Of a stretch of DNA of 64,000 nucleotides, positions 23,200 to 35,124 are shown one piece after another (positions within the stretch are counted from its first letter, which is position 1; each line of letters starts with the position of its first letter). Location of the stretch: assembly GCF_964656455.1 (NCBI RefSeq), contig NC_135722.1, positions 89,275,313 to 89,339,312 on the forward strand. The letters are read 5' to 3'. The stretch is from Halichoerus grypus (Eukaryota > Chordata > Mammalia > Carnivora > Phocidae). The translations under genes and the position numbers were made by a program. The notes under the pieces were generated by a model. It worked only from the letters and a program-made list of their open reading frames with translations, made no database searches and was not told where the DNA came from.

Positions 23200-23410
23200 T
23201 TCCATCTCTACCTTCCAGTCCAAGTCAAGTCTCCTCGTTATCAATGCTTTTTGTTTATCATCCTGCATTCCTCCTTTGTTGTACTTATCAAAGTGTTCTT
23301 GAATAATTAATTGTGTAAGTATTTTTTTGTTGTCTGTTTTCCTGACCGTGAGCTCCATGACAATAGGGACTGTGTTTGTCCACTGATCTCATGGACATTC
23401 AGTCAATATG
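23200..23410 (+). mobile_element. L2 3' end fragment
   Basis: Sense L2 tail: 'ttgtacttatcaaagtgttc', 'cgtgagctccatgacaatag', 'ggactgtgtttgtccactg', 'cattcagtcaatatgtg'. It matches the L2 3' terminal region in order. Old and non-coding. Confidence 0.65.
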
Positions 23411-23498
23411 TGTTTAGGGGTGGAAGGAGGAAGATAGGGTTGGAAGAGGGAGAAATGAAAAAGGAAGAAAGGGAACAGGTGAGAAAAGAAGAAATGTG
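23411..23498 (+). repeat. Purine-rich tract
   Basis: About 85 bases of almost only A and G ('gggtggaaggaggaagatag', 'gaaaaaggaagaaagggaac'). Homopurine DNA can form triplex structures. It has no other assignment. Confidence 0.7.
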
Positions 23499-24005
23499 AA
23501 TTCTTGGTTACTCATGAGCTGACTATATAGCTACATATTTCTCAGGCATTGTGGTTCTCTATATTTAATAAGCATTTGGGCCACATGACCCCACTAGAGT
23601 TTTACTCATACATAAGATATCTTATAATTTATGATCTAGGTTCCACTTGCCCCAGTATATACGTGCTACTGGCCTGCCATTTCTTTGTCCATTACTGTGA
23701 ACAGTGAAAGCAAGATCAGTTCTACATTCTAAGGAATTTCAGTCTCAAGGCCCAACAATGCAAACATTTGAACAGAAAGAGAAGAAAAGCTCAGCAGAGC
23801 GATCTGAAAGAGAAAAAAATAGTAAGAATAATTTTATTTGACCACAGCTCTCTACCTTTGCATTGGATAGTTCCATCATTTATACACCAGTTCAAAAGTA
23901 GCCCCATTCACAAGAAGTCTTAAACATCATGAAACAATCATCTACAGGTAGCAAAATAATTATTTCTTATTTCCAGCGATGTTACAAGTACAAAACACCA
24001 CACAA

Positions 24006-24032
24006 CACACACACACACACACACACACACAC
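24006..24032 (+). repeat. (CA)n microsatellite
   Basis: A CA run of about 13 units, then CCCC. A PolII or polymorphism role is not implied. Confidence 0.95.
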
Positions 24033-24127
24033 CCCAAACAAAAAAATCCTGGTGGTGGCCTCCTAAAGGTAATCTCTCTTTCTTTCAAATTTTCCAAAGG
24101 ATGTAGGTTCTACAGCACTGAGCAATA

Positions 24128-24327
24128 GCACTTTCTGTAATGATGATGTTCTTTATTGGTGCCATCTCCAATATGGTAGATGGTAGCCACATGTGGCTAC
24201 AGAGTACTTGAAATGTGGCTGATGAGACTACAAAACTAATGTTTAATTTTATCTAATTTTAATTCATTTGCATTGAAATTTTAATAGCCCTGTGTGGTTA
24301 GTGGTTACTGTGTTGGACAGCCCCTAA
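24128..24327 (+). mobile_element. hAT-type MITE (TGTCCAATATGG family)
   Basis: Recognisable by 'gcactttctgtaatgatga', 'tccaatatggtagatggtag', 'ccacatgtggctacagagta', 'cttgaaatgtggctgatg', and a long AT-rich centre that ends 'gtgttggacagccc'. This is a common mammalian non-autonomous DNA transposon. I leave the family name open. No transposase. Confidence 0.75.
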
Positions 24328-25029
24328 TAACACCAAAACAACTTGGCTAATGAGGAAGTCTGGCCTTGACGTCATACTCTTTGACTTTCTGATTCCAAAA
24401 ATAGTCTGAATAGGCTCTTCTAGCAATATCTGACTATACTTTGATTGATCAGCCAATCACTGCAGATATATTCAGCTGTACAAATAAATATTAACCCTGC
24501 CTTTCCATAATTTAGATTGAAATGTCTATCACTGGAGTTACCTTTTTGGTTTATACAACAACAAAGAATAGGGGCATTGTCTCTAAAATGTCACTGTTGG
24601 AATGCACATGACTTATGTGGAAAGAAACATGCAACTCTATGCCCTGGTGAGTCTAGGTGGTACCGAATGTGGAAGACGGTCTTGGGCAGGAAAGATCAAT
24701 GGAATTTTGAGAGGCTCAAATTGAGAGAAGTAGAGTGGTTAGTTCACATTCTGAATCTTACAAAATCTTACAAAAGTCCTGGAAGTGCAGTGAGTGTTTA
24801 CAAGGGCTCAGCAGAGGTTACCAGACTATATAACAGTGAAAATCAGTCTGAATGCCACCCTTAGCACTGTAGACTCTCAATACTTGTCTTGGATCATGAG
24901 GCACATAGGAATAAATTTCCACCAAATAACTGCTCCTAAGACTGCAAATAACCTTAGGAATTATCAGAAGATTTTAGTTATCAAGGTTTCCTCTCTTTCT
25001 CTCATTCCCCTCCTCTCATCTCTCACTTA
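24328..25029. other. Unassigned, with overlapping open frames
   Basis: Sense open frames of 115 codons (24517-24864) and 78 codons (24794-25030) overlap in different phases. Neither shows a recognised domain, signal peptide or splice context. They lie outside repeats I can name, so they merit a homology search, but I do not call a gene. Confidence 0.3.
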
Positions 25030-25125
25030 ATAATCATTTATTGGCAATCTACCATGTTCCAGGCTCTGTATGGAGCATTAGGGACACACCACTAAACTAG
25101 ACCTAGATCTAACCTTTAAAAAGCC
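25030..25125 (-). repeat. MIR/L2-era fragment
   Basis: The phrase 'catttattggcaatctaccatgttccaggctctgtatgg' is the degenerate form of 'tttattgagcacctactatgtgccaggcactg'. It is split here by a few changes and is too short to assign to one family. Confidence 0.5.
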
Positions 25126-26639
25126 ACCTTATGTTGTACACGGTATTAAGTTGACTTAAAAACTCACTGAAAAACTAATGTCAAAAATTCTGAGCTTCTG
25201 CTAAATGAGAGCTGGAATAAATACATGGTATTAGTACATAGTTCCGGGCCCAAAGACCACCACCACCAAGCTCACTGCCCTTACACTTACACAAGCACAT
25301 ACATATACCCACACATACACAATAACTTTTTCCCACTTTGAAAAGCCCAGAAAAGTGACTTGGCAGGCTTGTTTTCTCTTCTTTTTTTTTATTTTTATAG
25401 AAAATATTCATAAAGTGATTTTTGCCTATCTTTGCTTCTCCAGGATATCAAAGGTAACACTATTAAAAATTTCTAGAGCTTTTTATTAATTCATTTTGTT
25501 TTCACTACAGATTTTACATTACTAAGGATACTAATTATTGGTCAATGGGATGAGATAGGAACCAGGTAAAGATCCTGATGCCACCATCCAGGCTGACAGG
25601 CTCTGCAGTCACATGCATTTGAGAAAAGCTCTTGCTTGGGCATTGGTATTAGATTGTTTACACTAATTTGGAGAAGGGGGATGTGGTCCTGACACACTTT
25701 TAGTCCAGAGGGAACCGTTGATTTTATAATTGAGTTGAGTTTAAAATGTGAAACAGATTGGCTTTGCTGGCAAACTCAGAGCACAGGTGTGTTTATTTCT
25801 TCATAAAACAATGGTACTCCTATACAAAGCCCCAGGACCCCAGATGGACCCCCTATTTCTCTCCACATAGCCTCATCACCTGAATCACAGATGGAACCCA
25901 CTTAACTCATTCCTTATGCCTCCTACTTCTCTCTTCGGCTCACTTAATTACCCAGAGCTATTGCTGAGTTATTGTTCAAGGACATATTTTTTAATTATAT
26001 CTCTTAGTTTACCAATGGGCATACATTTTTTAAAAATAATCTGATGCCTCATATGAATGAATATCTATCTCCCTTCAGTAGTGAAGGTGCCATCTGTTCC
26101 TTAGAGTTTCAGTTTCATGGAAATACTATCTTTGGTTTGGCTGCCCTTGGTCCTGATCACCACATTATCCTCTTATAGTACCTCCCCCCACAATATACCA
26201 TCTCAGGCTCCATCAAAAGAATTCCATTTTCTCAAATTTTTCCATACTGAATTAAACAACCAGAGCACAGAGTTGTCTTTTTATGTCTCTTTATTTCTGG
26301 CTCATAGTATTCATAACCCAGCCCCTACTATTTACCTCAGGTCACAGAGAAGAATATGACAAGAGGCTATTGTTTCAAAGAACACACAATAAATAAAGGC
26401 AGATACATAAATACTTTTAATACATGGCCATGCATATGATAATGTAAGTATGATAAGAAAACTAGGATGTAGACCTGAAGAAGGAGAGCAGGTTCGTCTG
26501 AAGGGCCAAGAAAGCTCCCCAGAGGAGACTCTTCCTTTGTACAGCTTGATAGGAGCCAATCATATACAAAAGCAGGAGGAGATTATTTGAGGCTTCAAGG
26601 ATACAAAATTGGGTGTTCACAACTATAGGTAGATATGAG
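25126..26639. other. Unassigned old sequence
   Basis: About 1.5 kb without a firm feature. 26340-26590 includes 'cagaggagactcttcctttg' and 'caaaagcaggaggagattat', again in the style of the 1250 repeat family. No coding evidence. Confidence 0.25.
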
Positions 26640-26880
26640 AAACTAAATATTTATTGAGTACCTGTTGTATGATAGACATTTAGTATGAATTTGTATACAA
26701 TGGTTTATTTATTCCTACCACAACCTAGTGCCAAAGATAGTGTTTTTCTACCTTATAAGTGAAGGAACTGAAGCTTAAAGGGTGTAAGTAAATGACCTAA
26801 AGCTACACAGTTAGAAGTAGGGACAGAATTTGAAATCATATCCAAAGTCTATCTAGTCCTTCCACTATATTTTGTAGGAT
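26640..26880 (-). repeat. MIR SINE, antisense
   Basis: Reads through the antisense MIR order: 'tttattgagtacctgttgta', 'accttataagtgaaggaac', 'tgaagcttaaagggtgtaag', 'agctacacagttagaagtag', 'gggacagaatttgaaatc'. Nearly full length and degenerate. Confidence 0.75.
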
Positions 26881-27719
26881 TTCCTCAGCTGATTTTGCTT
26901 CACAGGAAACAGAATTGGCCAAGTTGGTAGGCAAACATTATCCTGTGTTGTCTCCTTCCCCTCCTCCCCCAAACACACACTTCCATTCCTGTCATCAGAT
27001 AACGAAACATCAAGTACAATTTCTTTTAGGGAGTGACTACTCCACAGGTAAGCTCTGGGAGCTCAGCATGCCCGGGCACCTTTCTGGTGGGATGTCATCT
27101 CCTATGGAGGTCTCTGTTTCCCTCGACCATTATTCCAAACTTTTAGGGAAACTGTTGGCAAAATTATGCTAAGGATAAAGTTAAACTCTGCCTTGACTTT
27201 CTCCAGGCTCTAGGTTCTGGAAGTCAGTCCAAAGTCAAGAAAGCCAACAGTGCTTTTCCTGGTCATTAGGTTTATCAACTCTCTGCATCTAGTGCACGCT
27301 CCATTAAAGGAGCTCTGTGACATCTACAAGAGAAACAAAACAACAGTCAAGATGACAGTAGCAGCAGCTCTTAAAATAATAGAACCACTTCCTTGGGGGG
27401 GGGGAGGGAATCTTAAAAGTGAAGTTACTTTCTCATTTAGTTATCTCTATTCATTATTCACACCAAAGTACACTTAGCAAAGAAAACACAAGGCAGCCCT
27501 TTACTGCAGTGAGTGGATTCTAACTTTATACAGGATTCCAGTTTTCAGACATCTGTGGAGTTGCTCTCGGAACTTGTTCTTCTTGGGAATTAGACTGATG
27601 TCTCTTGGCCATGGCTGGTTAGCTCTGATGGTTAGGGCACTATGATAATAAGGCCAGGCTCATGGATTTGATGCCAGTGACATCCAGTCAACCATGCCTT
27701 GTCCCTTTCCATTCATCCC
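26881..27719. other. Unassigned; contains a G10 run
   Basis: No gene or family is recognised. 27395-27410 is ttggggggggggaggg, a G-run able to take part in G-quadruplex structures. Short open frames at 26915 and 27250 have no supporting context. Confidence 0.3.
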
Positions 27720-27925
27720 ACAGACACTAATTGAATGTTTACTAGGTGCCAGATCATGTGGAAGGCAATAAACAAAATGAAGAGGGGCCTATTCTTATTC
27801 TGAAGGAACTCACAGTTTAATGGAAAGACAATGACAATAAAGTAGCACAGACAGAATAAGTCACCAGTGGACAGATGATCAAAGTGCTCTGAAGGCAGAT
27901 GGCAAACCAGTCCCCGAGCCTTGGC
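27720..27925 (-). repeat. Ancient MIR/L2-era repeat fragment
   Basis: 'gaatgtttactaggtgccag', 'gaaggaactcacagtttaat', 'ggacagatgatcaaagtgctc' follow the old pattern 'actatgtgccaggcac...aggagctcacagtctag'. A 174-codon antisense open frame (27713-28237) crosses this repeat and is therefore likely fortuitous. Confidence 0.45.
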
Positions 27926-28710
27926 GGTTGTCAGGAACTGTAGCATCCTTGGAGGATAAATGAACTGTACAGTGAAGAAACAAGGAGCCTCACAAGCCTT
28001 GCAGGTCACGCACACATGTACAGAGATGTTTGTTGTTAAATATGACACAGATTTGCCTGTGAAAAAATGTAGGAATATTCCGGAAGAGCTGTGGATAATT
28101 CCTGCTAAAATCAGCACCAGGTGAGTAGGCCCCAGCACCTGGAGTGAAAAGTCCCAAGTTAGATTTCGGCCTAGGTCAACAGCTCCTCTTCCAAAGACCT
28201 GGTGAGCTAGTGAGTTAGCGAGGTTAATGAGGGCCAATGCAGGTGCTCAACCTGATCCCTAGGAACACTATGGCCGTAGAAAAATATGTCCTTCTACCCA
28301 TAACCGTGGAGGAAGACAGCCAGTAGTATCTATCTGACCAATGTCTATAGAGTGGGAAAATATGACTGGATCAGTGCAAATCAACCGTTTCTGAAGAAAG
28401 AAATCTCAAATTGTATATCATGCAAATATTAGATACGCAAGGCAATGCAGTAATATAGTATTAATCTTACCACAGTGCTCTGACAAAAATTACTCTGCTG
28501 AATTTCTGATATTTGGAATGAGGGTGCTCTTCACATTTAACAAATAAGGGCCCTGAGTCATGTAGCATAGGGATGATTTCCACCAAGGCTCTGTCACAAT
28601 TCAGGAGTAAGGGCAGAACTAGTGCCAATGAAGAGGTTGTTCCAAGAGTAAGGGAACAATACCCTGTTCTTGGCTAATGGCTAATCCCTTTAGAATGGGA
28701 GGAAGGAAGG
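27926..28710. other. Unassigned sequence
   Basis: I see no repeat or exon that I can name here. Confidence 0.25.
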
Positions 28711-28905
28711 ATCCTGGGATCTGGATCCAGACAGTCTTTGGATCTAATCCTAGCTCTACCACTGTTCAACTGTGCAACCCAGTACAAGTTTACTGAATGT
28801 CCCCTTGCCTCGGTTCTTTATTTGTACAATAGAAATAATAATCCCACTGCCACAGGATGGTTGTGAGTTTTAAAGAAGAGATTGGATGCAAAGTACTTCA
28901 GATGA
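28711..28905 (+). repeat. MIR SINE, sense
   Basis: Sense MIR: 'tctggatccagacagtcttt', 'aatcctagctctaccactg', 'caactgtgcaacccagtaca', 'tttgtacaatagaaataata', 'ggatggttgtgagttttaaa'. Well preserved for its age. Confidence 0.8.
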
Positions 28906-30329
28906 CATGTAATAGAAATCAAAATATGCCAGTGGCCTTCTCTCATTTTGTTTGCATCTGAAATATGTGCACCACCTCCCAGATATGCAAAGCTCTGAGG
29001 TCCTGAGTGATAGATCTTCTAAAAATCCAAAGTCATTATTTGAGCTGTCACTTTATTCTGATATTTGAAAGATCTCTTTAGAACAGCCCCAACTCGTGAC
29101 TGGGATAGAATTAGGGATTTGCATTATTCTGCTCCTGCTAACCTCTGGTCCTCTAAAACATAAGAGGGTTGAGCTAACTGACACATTATATGTTATAGAA
29201 ACAGGCAGCTCACATTCAGGTTGAAGATTAAACTGAACCTGCCTATTGCCAGAGCCTTGTTTACCACCTCTGCATGTTAACTGTTGCCATTTAGCAAGCC
29301 TGGGTGCTGTAATTATTACCTGAAGCAAATAATATAGTCAGCACTTTATAAGAAATGCAAACTCCTCACCCTTCCTTTGGTTCTCAGAGCAATACCATTA
29401 ATTATGATAAATTCTTCTGATATTTTTGTGACTGTGGTAGATATTTTCTTAGGTATTCCTCTGCAATTTGACATCAATCATTGTCCACTTAGCATAAATT
29501 AGGGCCAAGACTCCATGGCTGAATTTCACCACCTATTATGCCTCATTCAGGGGAGATAATTCCTTTCTTAAATACATATTAAAAAATTTTTAAGGTATTT
29601 TTTAGCAGTGGATGTTTTCAGAGCTACAGTTTTGCCATTTCCCAGGCACAAAATTCATGCAGAGATTGTTAGCAGCCGTTCTCTTTCCACCCTATGAGAA
29701 GGATAAATTTCCTAGAAGACTTAGGGGTTTGGGATTTTGTATACAACGTTCAATTAACATATCCCACTACTTTGTCTAATTGTCTATTGCCCTCCTCTTA
29801 TCCACAACTCATTTAACAAACTTGATAAGGTTGATTCTCATTTATTGAAAATCTGCAAAAGTACTTGAGGACTGATTGCTTCTTTTCAGGGACTTAAATC
29901 CTCAGAGTAGAACATCTCAGGAAGGAGGATCAGAATAGTAGTATCTCCACATAGTAAGGCCACATGACATTAGGACACCAGGCAGAACTTCCTGAGGAAT
30001 TTGTCTGATCCCTCCTTTTTTTCCTCTCCTCCCATAGATTCAAACATGTCAAGTTGTCCCCGGAGAAAATGGCTGACAACTCTCCAGAGTAACATGTCCA
30101 TGTAAAGGAAACTCCTTGCTTATTGAATCTGACTTAAAGTTGAGGAAATCTTATGATTTCTATGACACAATAATTTATTGGTAAGCATTTATCTAGTGAT
30201 GCTCCAGAACTCAATAAGGCACTGTTGACACGAAGCAAGTGTGAGCTACAGCTCACTGAGGAGCATGCAAGACTGTTGGCTGACAAGACTGTGCTCCTGG
30301 AATGGAATGTAACAATGGCAATTCCCACA
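28906..30329. other. Unassigned, SINE-free
   Basis: About 1.4 kb of AT-rich, apparently single-copy DNA. 29270-29340 ('tgccatttagcaagcctggg', 'gctgtaattattacctga') has motif-dense character but nothing decisive. No coding evidence. Confidence 0.25.
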
Positions 30330-30665
30330 GCTCAGGTGTCTGGGCTTGAAAATAGCTTCTCCACATAATAAGACATGGAAGGAATCATAGGTCTGGAGAA
30401 ATATGTGAGGATTCATGAGGAAGGTGAAATTTGAGTTGCACCTGAAGAATCCTGGCTGGGGCAGGGCAGTGGGGTGGGGTGGATATTATGATAATCATAC
30501 CAGCCTGAGAACCAGTGAGTAGGTGAAAAGAGTGAAATCCTTCACGAACCAGTGAGAAGTTCAGCCTGCTCTGTGATAAAGGTAATTGGAGGGTACAGTA
30601 TTGGGTGTGTTTGCTGAAGCCAAGCTTACAGTGCCCATGTTCTTTCAAACCTAGGACCTTGGCCC
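30330..30665 (+). repeat. Ancient interspersed repeat (1250 family)
   Basis: Shows 'gaaggtgaaatttgagttgc' followed by 'acctgaagaatcctggctgg', the 'gaggtgacatttgagctg..acctgaagga' pattern of the old family, with a G-rich insert (30461-30482). Assignment is tentative. Confidence 0.4.
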
Positions 30666-31039
30666 AAGACAAACATTGCAATTTAAAGGAGAGGGTGGAA
30701 ACTTCTTTTTATTAAAGAAAAAGGATATTCTAGTTACCACTATATAGGCATACCTTACAACTAGAGAGCACAAAGAACACTGACTGTTTAACAGTCAGTT
30801 TTGTCTAATAAAACAAAACAAAACAATGTTAGACTCAAGATGCTGAAACTCAACTTTCTATTTTTATAGATGAGGCTGAGCCTGTGCCCTTTGGTGGCTT
30901 ACAGTCACATAGTCTGTCAGTGTCTCAGAATCGTTTCCTCTAGGTTTAGAGGGTCTTTATTTTTTTCTCCCCTTAATCACACTCGACTCACTCCAACTCA
31001 TTCTTCTCCCCCTTAAGAAGGAAAACTTCCTAATGATCA

Positions 31040-31395
31040 TTTACCAAGGTTGTCCCGTCCCTTGAAGTCCTCTTCCATCTCAGGTTAAGATCATTACATA
31101 TTCTAAGGTCAACCTCCATTGTCCCCTCTTTAAAGAGGCTCTCCTGATTCTGGAGACCAGTCATGGTGCCTCCCCTCTGCTGAACTCACAGAACCTTCCA
31201 CCTGTAACTCCAATGGCTCTGGTTCTAGTCAAGTCTTGTTCCTAGCCACTTGTACACTTGTCTCATCTTTGAGATTATAAATCTCTCCAGGACAGGAAGC
31301 TTGGGTTGTTCATCTTGGTATCCCCTCTTGGCTTAGCACAATGTCTTCACATAACAGCTTCCTAAATACTTAATGAATTTGTTGAATTATTGTAC
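31040..31395 (+). mobile_element. L2 3' end fragment
   Basis: Sense L2 tail: 'gaggctctcctgattctgga', 'cctcccctctgctgaactca', 'tgtacacttgtctcatcttt', 'tataaatctctccaggacag', 'cctaaatacttaatgaatttg'. Old, 5'-truncated and non-coding. Confidence 0.65.
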
Positions 31396-31530
31396 CAAAT
31401 GTATTTACATCAACCAGTAGCTACTAAATACAGTGTGCCTGAGCCATGAGTAAAATGGCAAAGTACAACGGACAGCGGATGATGATGTCTCTAAAATGTA
31501 TATCAGAGCATTTTCTGATAGGTAGCCCAA

Positions 31531-31645
31531 AATATAATATAATAATAACAATAATAATAATAATGATAATAATAATAATGGTTATCACCTACAATGTGCT
31601 AGGCACTCATTATGATTTACATTACAAATCTATGGGCATTCTGCT
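31531..31645 (-). repeat. (ATA/ATG)n tract joined to antisense MIR
   Basis: 31531-31579 is an impure AAT/ATG trinucleotide run. It passes into 'cctacaatgtgctaggcac', 'atgatttacattacaaatc', an antisense MIR head. The microsatellite probably grew from the MIR 'aataatagc' end. Confidence 0.7.
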
Positions 31646-32208
31646 TATAGAGAAGCTATATAGACAAGATATCCTCCCCCTCTAAACTCACTCTGGGAAA
31701 TCCTGGCAGGTCTGATGGATTTGCCAAGCTAGCTGGCTTTGGTGGGAACTGAAACAATTTGTCAAACTCCAAGGGTTTGTGAGCATGAACGTGTATGGGA
31801 AAGGAAGTTTAATGTTGCCTGGAATGTGAATCCAGAACTTTTAGCCCAGGCCAGACAACCCAGAAAGGAAATAGCCCAAGGACACTGGAGTGGGCAACAT
31901 AAACCCTTGTACAATTTGCTCTGGTTAAAGGTTGACAGCAGGGAAGATTGACAGTGATTTATAGGCAGTGAGAGTGCCAGGTTCCCACAGAAAGGGGCCC
32001 CAGACTCAAATTAAAGCAGCTATTTATAGGGATGGAAGGAGATTTGAATTCCCAAACCACCACTCTAGGCCTTGGCTTCTCTTCTGAAGCTTCAAGTGTT
32101 TGGAGGAAATGTACGGTGAGTCAATAAGCATGATGAGTCAGAGAATTGCATATAATAGCAGCTCGAGGTATCTGCTGGTAAACAGCCATGGTCTCAGGTC
32201 TCTCTGTA
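31646..32208. other. Unassigned sequence
   Basis: No repeat or gene that I can name. A 70-codon open frame at 31739-31951 has no supporting feature. Confidence 0.25.
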
Positions 32209-32454
32209 AGGACACTGTCCTCCGGGGGCGCCTGGGTGGCACAATTGGTAAGCATCCCACTCTTGCTTTCAGCTCAGGTCATGACCTCCGGGTTGTGAGA
32301 TCCAGCCAGGTGTGGGGCTCTGTGCTGGGCTTGGAGATGCCTGGGATTCTCTCTGTCCCTCTCCCTCTGCCCCTCCCTTACCCTCTGCACACATGTGTGC
32401 ACTCTCTCTCTCATAAAAAAAAAAAGAGAGAGAGAGAGAGAGACTGTCCTCTGG
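32209..32454 (+). mobile_element. SINEC with TSD
   Basis: Sense CAN SINE (about 32224-32439) with the head gggggcgcctgggtggcac, a CT-rich middle and a tail that turns into (AG)n. Flanks gacactgtcctccgg and gagactgtcctctgg form the TSD. It is a diverged older copy. Confidence 0.95.
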
Positions 32455-32757
32455 ATCAGGGGCTGAGATGGTGAATAGAAGAACAAAGTCTGAGTGAATG
32501 TGGAAATGCACTGGGAGGGAAGGGAAATTGGGATTCATCTATGTGAACTAGAGTGGGGTTTGAAGGTTGGGATGGGGTGGGTACAATGGGAGATGTGGGA
32601 GCTCTGGAATTGCCACAAGCAACTATCTGCCCACTGTGGACACCTAATAAAAGTGGTCTATTCCTAGCCTGGTCCCTAGCTCTGTATTATCCAGCATTGT
32701 GACTTTAATTCATTGAAATCTCTGCTTAATCCTCCTTAAGCCTCTAGCCTCTGCACC

Positions 32758-32978
32758 ACCCTAACCTCTACAAGTACTAGATTTGTACATTTTCACTTGG
32801 ACATCTTAAGAGGTAAATTTAGCTGAATTTGTCCAATATGGAACTTTTGATAACCTACCCCTGTCCAAATATCTTCTTCCTGCCTCCCATCCAGGTTTTC
32901 TCATCAAAAAATAACATCACGGGGCATCAACCCAAATACCACTGTTACATCATCCATAAATACACTATGCCTTTAGTA
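32758..32978 (+). repeat. Local duplication, copy A (L2-derived)
   Basis: A 221-bp segment that aligns end to end with 34877-35096 in the same orientation, with roughly 17-20 differences by eye. It shares 'cttggacatcttaagaggt', 'aatatggaacttttgataac' and 'ccataaatacactatg'. Unlike copy B it is not flanked by further L2 sequence, so A looks like the derived copy. Confidence 0.9.
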
Positions 32979-33040
32979 TTACCATGGTAAGACATGCCAG
33001 GATGTTTTACTAACATTTCTCTGTCAAACCCTGTCAGCAA

Positions 33041-33285
33041 AAGTAATAATAATAGATACTATTTATCAGCTACTTTTAATGAGCATCATTCTAAACTTTT
33101 CACATGTATTCATTTGTTTTATCCTCAAAAAGATGACAAGAGGTGGAAAATACTATTATCCCTCATTTTACTGTTGAAAAAACTGAGACACAGAGAAGAT
33201 AGATAACCAGGTGAGGCCACATAGTTGGTATTTGGGGGGATCCTAATTCAGGCAGTCTACTCCAGACCCAACACTCTTCAGCTGT
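33041..33285 (-). repeat. MIR SINE, antisense
   Basis: Antisense MIR nearly complete: 'aataatagatactatttatc', 'catgtattcatttgttttatc', 'cattttactgttgaaaaaac', 'tgagacacagagaagataga', 'caggtgaggccacatagttg'. Confidence 0.8.
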
Positions 33286-34274
33286 ATGGAATACATTTGC
33301 TGGAGCCAGGATTGCCAGAAGATGTCATGGTTCCTGAGGAAGATGTGTTCACAGAAGGCTCTGTGAGACAGACAGGACAGCTTACGCACAGAAATCTAAT
33401 CCAATATGATAATCAACACTTCCTTCTTCACGCCAAGGTCAGACTTCTCTTTTCTACCCCCACTGTCTGTGACAGGTGATCGGCCTGCCATCTAGGAAAG
33501 CAGGGTAACCCACTGCTTCTGCCTTTTGGCTCCATGTCCCACTGACCCCGCAAGGGGATCAGGCGAGGGAACAGGGAGAGGAGAGGAATCACAAACTTAT
33601 AAGCATAGAAAAGTGCTCATCTCACTCAACAGTCTTAAGGTGGCAGATGTGTGAGTTGCTTCTGTGGACTATGGATGTTGCCCTGGGTTATCGAGAGTCT
33701 CTCCTGCTGGGCTCCTACACTATGGTTCCCAGGGTGCCGATGATGAATTCTACTCCTCCAGCTGCTGTTTCCTGTTAAGCACAGGTGTCTTCATCAGTTC
33801 CCTCCACACAGACTTTTTCTTTGGAATCCACACTCTTTCAGAGCTTTCAGCAGCCCCAGATTGATTCTCAATCTGCAGGGTTTACAGTATAGTTCATGAC
33901 CCCATGTGGCCCCTGCAGCTCTCCTTTATCCAAAGCAATGCACTAGCCCTCCTCTTGCCCTCCAGATTTTCTATGTGTGAGTCAGATATTGGCTCACCAC
34001 CACTGCCAAAGACACACTGGAGCCTTATCTCAAGGAATCCTCTAAATACGGGCCAACAGGAGCTTTTGTAGCATTCCCATGGCTCTCTCAAAAATTATCT
34101 TCACCAAAACCTCCCAAATACTGACTCCTTTGAAATGGCTCTGTGAGTAAAGGGAATTTGAGAGTCATAACATGTTTTTGGAGAAATCCTGCCTTGCTCA
34201 TGCCTCACAGTGCACTGGCCTCTCACTTTGGAATTCCTATTGTTTCTAGGTGCTTCAGTCGAAAGTTCCAATTC
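33286..34274. other. Unassigned sequence
   Basis: About 1 kb of GC-balanced, apparently single-copy DNA. Open frames of 60-84 codons occur on both strands without recognisable domains. I see no splice-bounded exon. Confidence 0.25.
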
Positions 34275-34279
34275 AGCAT

Positions 34280-34415
34280 CCCTATTGGGCACTTATTTTG
34301 TGCCAAGCACTATTATAAGCATTCTAGATATATTACCTAAATTAAGTTCAAAAATAATTATATAAGGTGAAAAATAGCAATATCCACATTTTAAAGAGTC
34401 TACAACTTAGATTCC
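34280..34415 (-). repeat. MIR fragment, antisense
   Basis: 'gggcacttattttgtgccaa', 'gcactattataagcattcta' and 'ccacattttaaagagtctac' are antisense MIR phrases. Degenerate. Confidence 0.6.
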
Positions 34416-34876
34416 AAATACAGTTCAGTACAAAGTACGAGCTCTTACCCATTTTAAACAAAGGACCTGGACTTCCTCTATGTTGTTTATATTTGCTGTC
34501 CCTACCATTTTACTCAGATGGGAAGCTTTTTCCCATCTGACTTTTATCCCTCCCAACCTCATTAAAATGACTTTTCTGAAAGCCATTGAACACTTGTTGC
34601 CAGATCTTAGTATCTGATATAGTTGAACACTTCTACCTTCTTGAAATACTCTATTTTCTAGGATTCCATGACCACACACTCTTCTGATTTATTTCTCACT
34701 TCACTGTGCCTCTTCTCAGTTGCCCCTTTGCTACTTCTCCATCTAGCCTTTACATATTGACTTAGATCTTCATCATGGACCCTCTTCCCTTCTTTATTTA
34801 CATTCTCTCCCTTGGTGCTCAGTGTGATGCCTTTAAATCTCATGTCTCTGCTGATGACTCCTTTATATAAATCTCC

Positions 34877-35096
34877 ACCCTGGCCTCTACAAGTACCAGA
34901 TTTGTACATTTTTACTTGGACATCTTAAGAGGTGAATTTAGCAGAATTTGTCCAATATGGAACTTTTGATAACCTACTCCTATCCAAATATCTTCTTCCT
35001 GCTCCCCAACCAGTTTTGCTCATCAAAAAATAGCATCACAGTGCATCAATCCAAATACCACTGTTACATCATCCATAAATACACTATGTCCTTATT
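34877..35096 (+). repeat. Local duplication, copy B (in native L2)
   Basis: The counterpart of 32758-32978. It is embedded in L2 sequence on both sides, so it is the probable source of copy A 2.1 kb upstream. Both copies keep the L2-like core 'gtacatttttacttggacat'. Confidence 0.9.
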
Positions 35097-35124
35097 CTCC
35101 ACCTTTCCTCCATCATCAAATCCC

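Noticed and set aside
27713..28237. Longest open frame (174 codons, antisense) as a gene
   Set aside because: It crosses an old MIR/L2-era repeat in antisense, has no recognisable domain or start context, and its hydrophobic look follows from reading AT-rich repeat DNA on the minus strand.
32100..32538. 124-codon sense and 89-codon antisense frames
   Set aside because: Both run through the SINEC body and its AG tail. They are repeat-derived.
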